Source: an uncultured Centipeda sp. (lineage in GTDB: Bacteria; Bacillota; Negativicutes; Selenomonadales; Selenomonadaceae). Taken from it: a stretch of 64,000 bases of DNA. The stretch covers positions 37,434 through 101,433 of the forward strand of contig CAJPQT010000004.1 in assembly GCA_905372865.1 (NCBI GenBank). The letters are read 5' to 3'. Under the pieces are notes generated by a model. It had not been told where the DNA came from. It saw nothing but the letters and a program-made list of their open reading frames with translations, and did not search any database. This document shows positions 1 through 8,838 of the stretch, piece by piece (position 1 is the first letter of the stretch; each line of letters begins with the position of its first letter). The translations under genes and the position numbers were made by a program.

Positions 1-312
1 CTCGGGATTGCCCTCGTCATCTCGATTGTACTCTTTCTGCTCATCGTTTCCCGTCTGCCGTCGAGCAAACTGTGGAATAAGATCGTTCTGCAAAAGAGTG
101 CACGGACGGAGGAGGGATATGTCAGCGCGATGGAGGAGAAAGGTTTGATCGGGAAAACGGGCGAAGTGCTCACGGAACTGCGTCCTGCGGGAACGGCACG
201 CATTGACGGCCGCCCCGTGGATGTGATCTCAGAGGGCGCATTCATTCAAAAGGGGAAACGTATTGTTGTTCTGTCCGTAAACGGCAGCCGCGTTGTTGTA
301 CGTGAAGCGTAG
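1..312 (+). CDS. NfeD-family membrane protein, C-terminal part (5' end outside window)
   Basis: The frame is open from the first base. About 20 hydrophobic residues (one transmembrane helix) are followed by a soluble tail with the signature GKTGEVLTELRPAGTARIDG, typical of the OB-fold NfeD C-terminal domain. NfeD proteins are membrane partners of flotillin-like scaffolds. This fits the next gene, floA, which begins 33 bases downstream, so the two probably form an operon. The upstream protease-like or further membrane part lies outside the window, so the full length cannot be judged. Confidence 0.85.
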   Translation, partial: LGIALVISIVLFLLIVSRLPSSKLWNKIVLQKSARTEEGYVSAMEEKGLIGKTGEVLTELRPAGTARIDGRPVDVISEGAFIQKGKRIVVLSVNGSRVVVREA

Positions 313-345
313 CGCACGTGTGCGGAGCATGTTAAGGAGGTTCGT

Positions 346-1344
346 ATGGGAACACTGTTCGGAGGAGCATTCCTCATTGTCATCATTATTCTCGCCGTCT
401 CGATTTTTCTGCACTTTGTACCGCTTGGTCTCTGGGTGTCTGCGATCTCGGCGAATGTCTCGGTCAGCATCGTCTCGCTCATCGGCATGCGGCTGCGCCG
501 CGTACCGCCGAGCCGCATTGTGCTGCCTCTCATCAAGGCGAATAAGGCGGGGCTTGATGTGAGTGTCAACCAGCTCGAGGCACATTATCTTGCGGGCGGC
601 AACGTGGACAAGGTGGTCGATGCACTGATCGCATCACACCGTGCACAGATTGCACTGCCGTTTGAGCGCGCGGCGGCGATTGACCTTGCGGGGCGCGATG
701 TGCTGGACGCTGTGCAGATGAGCGTCAACCCGAAGGTCATCGAGACGCCGATTGTCTCCGCTGTCGCGGCGAATGGAATCGAGCTCAAGATCAAGGCCCG
801 TGTCACGGTGCGTGCGAACATCGACCGCCTCGTCGGCGGCGCAGGAGAGCCGACGATCATTGCGCGTGTCGGTGAGGGCATTGTCACGACAGTCGGTTCC
901 TCGGAGAATCATAAGGATGTGCTTGCGAACCCCGATGATATCTCTAAGACCGTACTCGGTAAGGGTCTCGATGCCGGAACAGCCTTCGAGATTCTCTCCA
1001 TCGATATTGCGGATGTCGATGTCGGACGCAACATCGGCGCGGAACTTCAGACCGATCAGGCGGAGGCAGACAAGCGCATCGCGCAGGCAAAGGCGGAGGA
1101 GCGCCGTGCAATGGCGGTCGCGCGTGAGCAGGAGATGAAGGCGTACACACAGGAGATGGAGGCCAAGGTGGTCGAGGCGCAGTCCGAGGTGCCGCACGCA
1201 ATGGCGCAGGCCCTGCGTGAGGGAAGGCTCGGCGTGATGGACTACTATCAGCTCAGCAACATCCAGTCCGATACCGATATGCGCCATGCGATCAGTACGG
1301 CGGGAAAGGTGGACGAAAAGCATCCGGCACCGCCCGTAAAGTGA
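346..1344 (+). CDS. floA: Flotillin-like protein FloA
   Basis: A 332-residue protein, close to the usual FloA length. An N-terminal hydrophobic segment (about residues 3-30) anchors it in the membrane. An SPFH/band-7 region follows, with the FloA-type stretches PLIKANKAGLDVSVNQLEAH and ARVTVRANIDRLVGGAGEPT. A charged Ala/Glu-rich coiled coil (about residues 235-290) precedes the tail. FloA organises membrane microdomains and affects membrane fluidity and protein quality control. The ATG has an AAGGAGG Shine-Dalgarno. The nfeD-floA pair is a common Firmicute arrangement. Confidence 0.95.
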   Translation: MGTLFGGAFLIVIIILAVSIFLHFVPLGLWVSAISANVSVSIVSLIGMRLRRVPPSRIVLPLIKANKAGLDVSVNQLEAHYLAGGNVDKVVDALIASHRAQIALPFERAAAIDLAGRDVLDAVQMSVNPKVIETPIVSAVAANGIELKIKARVTVRANIDRLVGGAGEPTIIARVGEGIVTTVGSSENHKDVLANPDDISKTVLGKGLDAGTAFEILSIDIADVDVGRNIGAELQTDQAEADKRIAQAKAEERRAMAVAREQEMKAYTQEMEAKVVEAQSEVPHAMAQALREGRLGVMDYYQLSNIQSDTDMRHAISTAGKVDEKHPAPPVK

Positions 1345-1354
1345 GGGAAGTCAT

Positions 1355-1822
1355 ATGGAATACCTCATTGTCATTGCTGTTGCGGTAGCGATTGCTGTCT
1401 TTGACGATCGCGTGCGCGGCAAGAAGAAGGTGCCGCCGCCGACCGTGCCGCAGGACATCCCGCGCCCGAAGAAGCGCACGGCTCAGAATGCGACATTTGA
1501 AATTCCGCCGATGCGCGGGGGTCCCTCCGATGTACAGGTTACCGTCGACGCAGAGGTGCTGCGTGAACAGGAGCTCCGTGCAAAGTGGGAAGAGGCGCGC
1601 AAGGAGGCACAGCGCGCAAAGCGTGCGCGCGCGCACGAAGAACGTGCGGTGCTCCACCCTGTTGCGGAGGTGCAGACCGCCGCGGCCATCGCTTCGCAGC
1701 CCACAGGACGCAGGACAGGGGTGGCTCTGCCGCAGCTCACACCGGATGCGATGAAGCAGGCAATTGTACTTGCCGAGGTGCTCGGAAAGCCGCGCGCATT
1801 GCGCAAATTTCCGCGCAGATAA
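1355..1822 (+). CDS. Hypothetical membrane-anchored protein
   Basis: A 155-residue protein I do not recognise. A hydrophobic N-terminus (about residues 2-16) looks like a single membrane anchor or uncleaved signal. A Lys/Pro-rich linker, a basic and Glu-rich stretch around residues 70-95 (possible short coiled coil) and an Ala-rich tail ending in basic residues follow. It starts 10 bases after floA with a GAGGGAAG Shine-Dalgarno, so it is probably the last gene of the nfeD-floA operon. Its stop codon is the last thing before the terminator stem. Confidence 0.7.
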   Translation: MEYLIVIAVAVAIAVFDDRVRGKKKVPPPTVPQDIPRPKKRTAQNATFEIPPMRGGPSDVQVTVDAEVLREQELRAKWEEARKEAQRAKRARAHEERAVLHPVAEVQTAAAIASQPTGRRTGVALPQLTPDAMKQAIVLAEVLGKPRALRKFPRR

Positions 1823-1867
1823 AAGAATCGGGACACATTGCAAAATGCAGTGTGTCCCGATTCTTTT
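1821..1867. terminator. Bidirectional intrinsic terminator
   Basis: A perfect 17-bp inverted repeat (1821-1837 with 1851-1867) with a 13-nt loop. It is bounded by an A-run and a T-run, so it can work in both directions. It fills the 49-bp gap between the convergent floA operon and M48 protease gene, and its left arm overlaps the stop codon of the upstream gene. Confidence 0.9.
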
Positions 1868-1871
1868 ATGG

Positions 1872-2945
1872 CTATTTTATATTGTTCAGGAGATTTGCAA
1901 TCTCCTCCGGACTTTGATCGCCGCTCGTACAGCTGATGATGGGCTGTGCGCCGAGCATGACGGTACGTCCATCCACATAAGCGCCGGAAGCCGCATGGCC
2001 GTTCTTGTATGCCGCCGCAAGATTCCCCATGACGAAGTAGGCGCGTTCGGCGGAGCTCATGCCGCCGGCCGCAGCGGGCGTTACGAGCACCTTCTTGTTC
2101 ACATAGACAACACCATCCGCTGCGGTAACCTTGCCGCCGCTCATCTCTGTAAGCTTTTTTGCATAGTTGTCGCGGCGGGCTGCATTTGACGGGTGATCGG
2201 CAGCACCTGACATGATGTCAAATACGCTCGCAGAGTTGTTGCCTGAGAGGTCAATGACGCGCTGCCATACTGCCGCTGTTGCACCGGGATTGTAGGGAGA
2301 GCGTGCAATGTACTCGAACGCGAGGTTGTCCGCCTCCCATTCCATCGGCTTTGTGAGCCCCTGTCCGCTCCATATATTCGCGGCAATGGCACCGAGCACT
2401 GTGCCCGTCGCACTCGCGAGGACGGCCGGCCCCAGGGAACGCTTCATGCCTTTGGCGGGATGGTCCTTCTGACCGTGGCCCATCTCGTGAGCCAGTACGA
2501 CGGCAATTTCGTCCTCGTTTGATAAATAGCTGTAGAGACCGACATTGACGCTCATGTTGTGGCCGAGTGTGCAGAATGCGTTGAACTGATCCTGTTGGTT
2601 GATAAAATAATTGTAAGGGCGATCGTAGATCGTGGTATCCATCGAACCGATTGCCGCCGTGAGATTTGTAAAGATACGGTCGAGCTGGTTGTTCAGATCC
2701 CAGCGATAGTAGACACCGTATTTCTCCTGAAGCTCTTTAAAGAGTGCCTGTCGTCCCTCCTCCGTCGTGTTGTAATACTTGATTTGCTGGTTCATCTCGT
2801 TTGCCGCAACCGCGCCGCCGATCACTGCGCCGATGATGCTTTCCGCGCCTGCCTCGGCAACGGAAGCGGGCAGGGCAACGCCCGTTGTCATCACTGCGGA
2901 AAGTGCGAGTGCGACACCGCGGTGCATCCATTTTTTCTTATTCAT
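1872..2945 (-). CDS. M48-family zinc metalloprotease, secreted
   Basis: A 357-residue protein. The N-terminus is a signal peptide (MNKKKW followed by an Ala/Leu/Val-rich core ending near ASVAEA). The zinc motif HEMGH lies in VVLAHEMGHGQKDHP and the third ligand is probably the Glu of MEWEADNLAFEY, as in periplasmic BepA/LoiP-type M48 proteases. These enzymes degrade or assist envelope proteins, consistent with a diderm cell. It is monocistronic, with its own promoter upstream. The C-terminal 60 residues form a separate small domain I do not recognise. Confidence 0.88.
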   Translation of the reverse strand: MNKKKWMHRGVALALSAVMTTGVALPASVAEAGAESIIGAVIGGAVAANEMNQQIKYYNTTEEGRQALFKELQEKYGVYYRWDLNNQLDRIFTNLTAAIGSMDTTIYDRPYNYFINQQDQFNAFCTLGHNMSVNVGLYSYLSNEDEIAVVLAHEMGHGQKDHPAKGMKRSLGPAVLASATGTVLGAIAANIWSGQGLTKPMEWEADNLAFEYIARSPYNPGATAAVWQRVIDLSGNNSASVFDIMSGAADHPSNAARRDNYAKKLTEMSGGKVTAADGVVYVNKKVLVTPAAAGGMSSAERAYFVMGNLAAAYKNGHAASGAYVDGRTVMLGAQPIISCTSGDQSPEEIANLLNNIK

Positions 2946-2977
2946 AGCTCCTCCTCATCCCATGAAGTTATGAATAT

Positions 2978-3006
2978 ATTATATAGAATGACGCTGTGTT
3001 CGTCCA
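2978..3006 (-). promoter_or_regulatory. Probable sigma-70 promoter of the M48 protease gene
   Basis: On the minus strand, TGGACG (3006-3001) and TATAAT (2983-2978) are separated by exactly 17 bp, about 33 bases before the start codon. The -10 is perfect and the -35 matches at four of six positions. The gene's Shine-Dalgarno (GAGGAGG type) follows. Confidence 0.6.
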
Positions 3007-3085
3007 TGATAATCAGGTTATAAAACAGCCGATAAAATGAGGATAATCCGTGCATTTGCGCCTCATGACGGCATGCATAGAATTC

Positions 3086-3114
3086 TTGACACTATAGGAA
3101 AAAAACATTAAAAT
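3086..3114 (+). promoter_or_regulatory. Strong sigma-70 promoter of rny
   Basis: TTGACA at 3086-3091 (perfect -35), a 17-bp spacer, and TAAAAT at 3109-3114 (-10). The predicted start of transcription is near 3121, giving an untranslated leader of only 25-50 bases depending on which start codon rny uses. Confidence 0.8.
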
Positions 3115-3146
3115 GAATAGAAGTATCCCATCGGATATTTTGCATT

Positions 3147-4703
3147 ATGAAAAAGGAGGTGGCCGTTATTATTACTGAATTACTAACGGTGATTATTGCT
3201 GTTGCCGTCGGTGCCGCTGCGGGTTATGTCGCTCGGCGGCGCACGGCAGAGGCTAAGATAGGATCGGCCGAGGACGAAGCGAAACGTATTGTCGAAGAGG
3301 CCGGCAAGAAGGCGGAGACGAAGCAGAAGGAAGCACTGCTCGAGGCAAAGGAAGAAATTCAGCGCCAGCGGCAGGAGTTTGAACGCGATGCGAAGGAGCG
3401 CCGCAGTGAGATTCAGCGTCTCGAGCGCCGCACGGTCCAAAAGGAAGAGAATCTCGACCGCAAGCTCGAGTCGATCGAGAAGAAGGAGGAGGGGCTCGCG
3501 CGCAAGGAGGCGCGGATCGACAAGACCCAGGCGGATCTCACCGCGCTCTACGAGAGCCAGAAGCAGGAACTCGAGCGCGTGTCGGGGCTTTCGTCGGAGG
3601 AGGCGCGCACGATTCTCATGGCAGAGGCCGAAGAGGAGCTGAAGCATGAGAAGGCCCGCAAGATCAAGGAGTACATCCAGCAGACGAAGGACGAGGCAGA
3701 CAAGGCGGCACGCGAGATTTTGAGTGTTGCGATCCAGCGCTGCGCTGCTGACCATGTGGCGGAGACGACGGTCTCGGTCGTCGCGCTGCCGAACGACGAG
3801 ATGAAGGGCCGCATCATCGGGCGCGAGGGGCGAAACATCCGTACGCTCGAGACGCTGACGGGCATTGACCTCATCATCGACGATACACCGGAGGCGGTTA
3901 TCCTGTCGGGCTTTGATCCCGTGCGGCGCGAGGTTGCGCGTATTGCGCTCGAAAAGCTGATTCAGGACGGCCGTATTCACCCCGCACGGATCGAAGAGAT
4001 GATTGAAAAAGCACGGCGTGAGGTCGACCAACGGATCAAGGAAGCGGGCGAACAGGCGACGTTCGAGACGGGTGTGCACGGCATTCATCCCGAGCTCGTG
4101 CGTCTCCTCGGGCGTATGCGCTACCGCACGAGTTACGGGCAGAATGTACTCGCGCACTCCATCGAGGTCGCGCATCTCGCGGGCCTCATGGCGGCGGAGC
4201 TCGACTGTGATGTCATGCTCGCCAAGCGCGGCGGACTTCTGCACGACATCGGAAAGGCGGTCAGCCACGAGGTCGAGGGGCCGCATGTCACGGTTGGTGC
4301 CGATCTCGCACGCAAGTACCGCGAGTCCAAGGAGGTCATCAACATCATTGCCAGCCATCATGGCGATGAGGAGGCGACGACGATCGAGGCAGTGCTTGTT
4401 GCCGCTGCCGACGCTGTCTCAGCAGCACGGCCGGGCGCACGGCGTGAGAGCCTCGAGTCGTACATCAAGCGTCTCAAGGCGCTCGAGGAGATCGCCGAAT
4501 CGTTCGACGGTGTGGAGCGCTGCTTTGCCATTCAGGCGGGGCGTGAGATCCGCGTCATGGTGAAGCCGGATAAGGTGGATGATGCGGGCGCTGCCGTGCT
4601 CGTTCATGATATTGTGAAGAAGATTGAGGGAGATCTCGAATATCCGGGGCAGATTAAGGCCACGGTCATTCGTGAGACCCGTGTTGTTGACTATGCAAAG
4701 TAA
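3147..4703 (+). CDS. rny: Ribonuclease Y
   Basis: Membrane-anchored endoribonuclease that initiates mRNA decay. Order of parts: N-terminal transmembrane helix, long charged coiled coil (about residues 30-200), KH domain (MKGRIIGREGRNIRTLE), HD domain (GGLLHDIGKAVSHE; ASHHGDEE) and the conserved C-terminus IKATVIRETRVVDYAK. At 518 residues it matches the family. The start is uncertain. ATG 3147 has no Shine-Dalgarno before it, while a perfect AAGGAGGTG lies inside the frame at 3153-3161. The best-spaced codon after that is ATT at 3168, which would give 511 residues beginning at the expected place before the membrane helix. Confidence 0.95.
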   Translation: MKKEVAVIITELLTVIIAVAVGAAAGYVARRRTAEAKIGSAEDEAKRIVEEAGKKAETKQKEALLEAKEEIQRQRQEFERDAKERRSEIQRLERRTVQKEENLDRKLESIEKKEEGLARKEARIDKTQADLTALYESQKQELERVSGLSSEEARTILMAEAEEELKHEKARKIKEYIQQTKDEADKAAREILSVAIQRCAADHVAETTVSVVALPNDEMKGRIIGREGRNIRTLETLTGIDLIIDDTPEAVILSGFDPVRREVARIALEKLIQDGRIHPARIEEMIEKARREVDQRIKEAGEQATFETGVHGIHPELVRLLGRMRYRTSYGQNVLAHSIEVAHLAGLMAAELDCDVMLAKRGGLLHDIGKAVSHEVEGPHVTVGADLARKYRESKEVINIIASHHGDEEATTIEAVLVAAADAVSAARPGARRESLESYIKRLKALEEIAESFDGVERCFAIQAGREIRVMVKPDKVDDAGAAVLVHDIVKKIEGDLEYPGQIKATVIRETRVVDYAK

Positions 4704-4792
4704 GCGGCTCTGCCGTTATGAAGGATCGCATCTGGGGGCGTGAGCTCCCCTAGGAATCTCTGCATGAAACAGGGAGTCCTCAAGGAGGATAT

Positions 4793-6568
4793 ATGCAGCA
4801 GCTGACGTACATTGTTTCCGGGACCGCGGATGCCCAGCGCAAAGCGGAGCAGGCGAAGGCCAAGCTGGACCGGATTCCGCATATTGAGTCCCTGCTCATT
4901 ACAATTGCGGCACCCTGCGAGATGCCGATGGAAAAGGCGATCCGTATGCGCGATGCCGTGCGGGAGCTGTTTCCCACGGCACGCATCCTCGCACACACCT
5001 GTGCGCTGAAGATGGCAGATTTGCGCCTCGATACGGACGATGTCATGCTGACGATTACGGCACTGGAGGCATCGCAGGCGGAGTTCGTCATCGTGGAGGG
5101 GAACACCTCGGACGCGGCGGCGAAGGAGCGTTTTGTCCATTTTGTCGGAGCACGCCCTCATACGAAGGTGATTGAGTTCTTCGTCGTCGGCCTGCTGGAT
5201 CGGATCGATGATCTGTTTGAGGGAATCTCTGCGATCGATCAGCGGATCGAGGTGTTCGGCGCCTTTGTGGATGCCGTTCCGGCGAATGCACACGGCTATA
5301 TCATCGCCGATGATGTGACGATGCGGCTTGGCGTGCTGGGCATTGTGTTTCATGGAGCAGCTCTGGATGTGCATGTTGTGCGTAATTTCGGCTGGAATCC
5401 GCTCGGGCGCGAGATTGTTGCGACGCGCGTGAAGGGCTGTACGATCCAGAAGCTGGACGGCGGTACGCCGCTCAACATCTATGAGCGCTATTTTGGCATC
5501 AAAGGGGACGGCGATTTTAGTTCGGATGCTGCCCTCTTTCCGCTTTGCTTCGAGGAGGAGGACGGGTCCGTCTCGGCACGCGTTCCCCTCAATATTGAAG
5601 CGGAGACGGGCGAGCTGACCTTTGGCATTCCCATACCGGAGGGAACCAAGTTCCGCCTTGCCTACGGAGACCCCTACGGCATCCTCTCGAAGGCAGCGGA
5701 GAATGCACGGGAAATGTCGGCGTTCTCGCCGCAGGCCATCCTCGGGACGGCCTGTGTGGGGCATTATCTCCTGCTTGGTGAGGACGTTGTGACGGAGATG
5801 ACGCTGTGTACAGGCTTTCCCTCATCGACGGTCTTTGCGTTCGGTGAAATGCGCCGCATTGGGAATCGTGTTGCTGCGGCGAATCTGAATGTCCTGCTCG
5901 TCGGGATGAAAGAGGACCCGGGCTATGTCAAGAATATCAAGCTGCAGACGAAGCGCGTCTCGCACCTCTCCTACAACCGCAAGATGCTTGCGTTTATGTC
6001 GCACTTCATCCGCGTTTCGGAGGAGGAGCTCTATACAGCGAATCAGCAGCTCAGCCACCTCGCCAGCCGCGATGCGCTGACGAATTTGCTGAATCGCCGC
6101 GAGATGGAGCGCCTCCTGAAGGACGCGATTGTGCAGTCGCAGGAGAATAAGACGCCGCTTTCGGTCATCCTGATGGACATTGACCACTTCAAGGGTGTCA
6201 ATGATACGTATGGGCACGATATGGGGGACAAGGTTCTCTTGATGGTTGCAGATGCGATCTCGCATACGATCCGCGGCTCGGATGCAGGCTGCCGCTGGGG
6301 TGGTGATGAGTTCTTCATCATCCTTCAAGGAGCGCCGCTCGACGTTGCGGGCCGAGTTGGAGAACGTATCCGCAGTTCGGTGGAGGCCTCGGAGATGCCG
6401 TTCGGGAAGAATGTCACGGTGAGTGTCGGTGCGGCATCGTTTGATCCGGAGAAGGACAACGAGCTCCAGCTCTTCAAGAACGCGGACGAGGCGCTCTATC
6501 AGGCAAAGAAGGCAGGGCGCAATGCGGTCTATGCACTTGGCCTCGGCCGCATTAAGAGTGTGGAATAG
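4793..6568 (+). CDS. FIST-domain sensor with C-terminal GGDEF diguanylate cyclase
   Basis: A 591-residue protein. The first about 380 residues resemble FIST N and FIST C sensory domains (for example ISAIDQRIEVFGAFVDAV and the later GFPSSTVFAFGEMRRIG). After a linker helix comes a GGDEF domain with the start LASRDALTNLLNRREME, the metal-binding DIDHFKGVNDTYGHDMGD and an intact active site WGGDEFFI. It should make cyclic di-GMP in response to a small ligand; FIST domains are thought to bind amino-acid-like molecules. No EAL domain or transmembrane helix is seen, so it is probably cytosolic. The Shine-Dalgarno is AAGGAGG. Confidence 0.88.
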   Translation: MQQLTYIVSGTADAQRKAEQAKAKLDRIPHIESLLITIAAPCEMPMEKAIRMRDAVRELFPTARILAHTCALKMADLRLDTDDVMLTITALEASQAEFVIVEGNTSDAAAKERFVHFVGARPHTKVIEFFVVGLLDRIDDLFEGISAIDQRIEVFGAFVDAVPANAHGYIIADDVTMRLGVLGIVFHGAALDVHVVRNFGWNPLGREIVATRVKGCTIQKLDGGTPLNIYERYFGIKGDGDFSSDAALFPLCFEEEDGSVSARVPLNIEAETGELTFGIPIPEGTKFRLAYGDPYGILSKAAENAREMSAFSPQAILGTACVGHYLLLGEDVVTEMTLCTGFPSSTVFAFGEMRRIGNRVAAANLNVLLVGMKEDPGYVKNIKLQTKRVSHLSYNRKMLAFMSHFIRVSEEELYTANQQLSHLASRDALTNLLNRREMERLLKDAIVQSQENKTPLSVILMDIDHFKGVNDTYGHDMGDKVLLMVADAISHTIRGSDAGCRWGGDEFFIILQGAPLDVAGRVGERIRSSVEASEMPFGKNVTVSVGAASFDPEKDNELQLFKNADEALYQAKKAGRNAVYALGLGRIKSVE

Positions 6569-6593
6569 TGGAAAGAAGTAAGGGGGATGAGCA

Positions 6594-7151
6594 ATGTTCG
6601 GCTTTTTGCGCAGATTTTTTGGGGGACGGTGCAGCGGTCATGTGAAAAGTGAGCAGGCACGTCCCGGCGTGCAGCTGCTCGCCTCCGTCCTCGTCTGTTT
6701 CCCGGAGATCGAGGCGGTTTCCTATGAGCCGCATCAGGAACTTCTGACGATGGACTTTGTTGTCCGTGCGCATCCCGCGCCGGTAGAAATCGAGACGTTT
6801 GCCGCGTTTCTCGCTGAGAGCATCGAGACCTATCATGTGCTTGAGGGCAGCGTGGTGAGCGAGGTGGACTTCTCCTATGAGCAGCATGAAGCACTGACGA
6901 TCCTCCATCTTGCGCGGCGGATGGACGAGCTCTCTGAAGCAGAGCTGAGCCTTGTAGTTCACCTCCTGAAAGACCGCTTCGGGGAGGCCCTTCTTGTCGA
7001 TCCGCACGGTGCGGAAGTCCTTGATGCGGAGTTCCGCATGATCCAGCATGAAACGCTGGAACGTATGCTGATGGCGGTGCGGGAACTCCCGCTGCGCGAT
7101 CGTCTGGTCGGCATCCGTGAACGCGATCAGGTAGTCGTCTACAATCGGTGA
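6594..7151 (+). CDS. Conserved-looking hypothetical protein
   Basis: A 185-residue soluble protein I do not recognise. It has a basic, aromatic N-terminus (MFGFLRRFFGG) that could be a short membrane-binding amphipathic helix, then an acidic alpha/beta region without cysteines or obvious catalytic motifs. It lies 25 bases after the FIST-GGDEF gene and ends directly before ymdB, so it is probably co-transcribed with both. Confidence 0.75.
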   Translation: MFGFLRRFFGGRCSGHVKSEQARPGVQLLASVLVCFPEIEAVSYEPHQELLTMDFVVRAHPAPVEIETFAAFLAESIETYHVLEGSVVSEVDFSYEQHEALTILHLARRMDELSEAELSLVVHLLKDRFGEALLVDPHGAEVLDAEFRMIQHETLERMLMAVRELPLRDRLVGIRERDQVVVYNR

Positions 7152-7172
7152 GTGAAGATAGGAGAGTGTGCC

Positions 7173-7955
7173 GTGCGCATCATGCTGGTCGGTGACGTGG
7201 TCGGGCGTGCGGGACGACGTGCCTTTCGCAAGATTACGCCGCAGCTCCGCGCGGAGCGAAAGATCGATGTTGTCATCGCCAATGGGGAGAATGCTGCCGG
7301 CGGAAAGGGGATCACGCGCAAGGCCCTGGATGAACTCTATGCGGGCGGCGCGGATGTTGTGACTTCCGGCAATCACGTCTGGGATAAGAAGGATATCTTT
7401 GCCTTCGTTGACGATGAACCGTTCCTCGTGCGTCCCGCGAACTATCCGGAGGGAACGCCGGGATGCGGGTACTGTATTTTCCCGTTCAAGGCGGCAAGCA
7501 TTGCCGTACTCAACCTCTCGGGGCGCTCCTTTATGCCCGCGCTTGACTGCCCTTTTCAAAAGGCAGATGAGATGCTTGCGGAGGTCGAGGGCTGTGCGGA
7601 TATTGTTGTGCTGGATTTCCATGCGGAGACAACATCGGAGAAACTCGCGATGGGGCACTATCTGGACGGCCGTGCCGATATCGTAGTCGGTACGCACACG
7701 CACGTACAGACGGCGGACGCGCAGATACTTCCCGGCGGAACAGCGTATATCACGGATCTCGGGATGGTCGGTCCGCACGATTCGATTCTTGGCGTGCGCA
7801 AGGATATTGTGATACAGAAATTCCGCACGGGGATGCCCGTGCGCTTTGAGATGGCAGAGGGGCCTGCGGAATACGCCGCTGTGATCGTTGATGTCGATCC
7901 CGCTCACGCTTCCATGACAAAGATAGAACGCGTATTCATGCGCGAAGAAAACTGA
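7173..7955 (+). CDS. ymdB: YmdB-type metallophosphodiesterase
   Basis: Calcineurin-like phosphoesterase of the YmdB family (2',3'-cyclic nucleotide phosphodiesterase linked to RNase Y function in Bacillus). All metal-binding motifs are present: GDVVGRAG, NGENAAGG, SGNHVWDKK, LDFHAETTSEKL and GTHTHVQTAD. I chose GTG 7173 because AGGAGAG ends six bases before it and the protein then begins VRIMLVGD, as family members do. GTG 7152 would add seven residues. The gene lies about 2.5 kb from rny; in Bacillus the two genes are neighbours, which supports the call. Confidence 0.92.
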   Translation: MRIMLVGDVVGRAGRRAFRKITPQLRAERKIDVVIANGENAAGGKGITRKALDELYAGGADVVTSGNHVWDKKDIFAFVDDEPFLVRPANYPEGTPGCGYCIFPFKAASIAVLNLSGRSFMPALDCPFQKADEMLAEVEGCADIVVLDFHAETTSEKLAMGHYLDGRADIVVGTHTHVQTADAQILPGGTAYITDLGMVGPHDSILGVRKDIVIQKFRTGMPVRFEMAEGPAEYAAVIVDVDPAHASMTKIERVFMREEN

Positions 7956-7969
7956 TCAAGGAGAATTCT

Positions 7970-8818
7970 ATGCCAAGCGATTTGCATATTCATTCGACCT
8001 TTTCCGACGGCAAGGATACGCCGGAGGAGATCGTCGAGGCAGCAAAGGCTGCGGGGCTGCACTATATTGCCATCACGGACCATGACAGTGTGGAGGGGGT
8101 TACGGAACTCTACGAGAGCGGACATTATGGATCCGGCAGCCTGCACATCATCCCCGGTGTCGGTTTTACTGCGGGCGATGCGCAGCACGAAGTGCATATA
8201 CTGGGCTACAATATTGATATCTACAACGCCGAACTTCAGGAAAAACTCGAGGAAATCAGCGAGGCGCGCTGGACGCGTTTTACAGAGATCGTGGAACTCC
8301 TCAGAGGGCTCGGCTATGAGATCGGCGAGACCGAGGTGCTGACGGACGAGGGTATGTGCAAGGCAGTCGGACGCTCCCATGTGGCGCGTGTCCTTGTCAA
8401 GAAAGGCTATTTCGACTCCATACGCGCCTGCTTTGAACAGCTGCTCATGCGCGGAAAACCTGCCTATGTGCCCCATTTTCGCCTCGTCCCCGAGGAAATC
8501 ATCAGTCTGATCAAAGGGGCGGGCGGCATTCCCGTGTTGGGGAACCCCAAGGCACTTGCGGACGAGGCGCTCGTTGAGCGTGTCATCGCACAGGGGGCGG
8601 CCGGGATCGAGGCGTTCTATCCAACCTATGACTATGCGGATACGCAGCACTATCTGGAGATCGCACAGAAGCATGGCCTTCTTGTATCCGGCGGCTCTGA
8701 TTATCGCGGCTTTGCCGGTCGGGAGCCGGGGGCGATCGGGCAGTTTACCATCGAGGATGTCTACGCGGAGAATTTTTATCGCCCGCAGCGGCATGCGGAA
8801 CACAGCTCGGATCGCTGA
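7970..8818 (+). CDS. PHP-domain phosphoesterase
   Basis: A 282-residue PHP-family metal-dependent phosphatase or nuclease. The N-terminal metal site DLHIHSTFSDG and the ITDHDSVEG motif are intact, and the later GSDYRGF motif matches the RNase AM/YciV type. Related proteins act on 3',5'-bisphosphonucleotides or trim RNA 5' ends; which applies here cannot be decided by eye. It starts 15 bases after ymdB with an AAGGAGAA Shine-Dalgarno and is probably in the same operon. Confidence 0.88.
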   Translation: MPSDLHIHSTFSDGKDTPEEIVEAAKAAGLHYIAITDHDSVEGVTELYESGHYGSGSLHIIPGVGFTAGDAQHEVHILGYNIDIYNAELQEKLEEISEARWTRFTEIVELLRGLGYEIGETEVLTDEGMCKAVGRSHVARVLVKKGYFDSIRACFEQLLMRGKPAYVPHFRLVPEEIISLIKGAGGIPVLGNPKALADEALVERVIAQGAAGIEAFYPTYDYADTQHYLEIAQKHGLLVSGGSDYRGFAGREPGAIGQFTIEDVYAENFYRPQRHAEHSSDR

Positions 8819-8838
8819 GATGAAAGAGGAGAGACACA

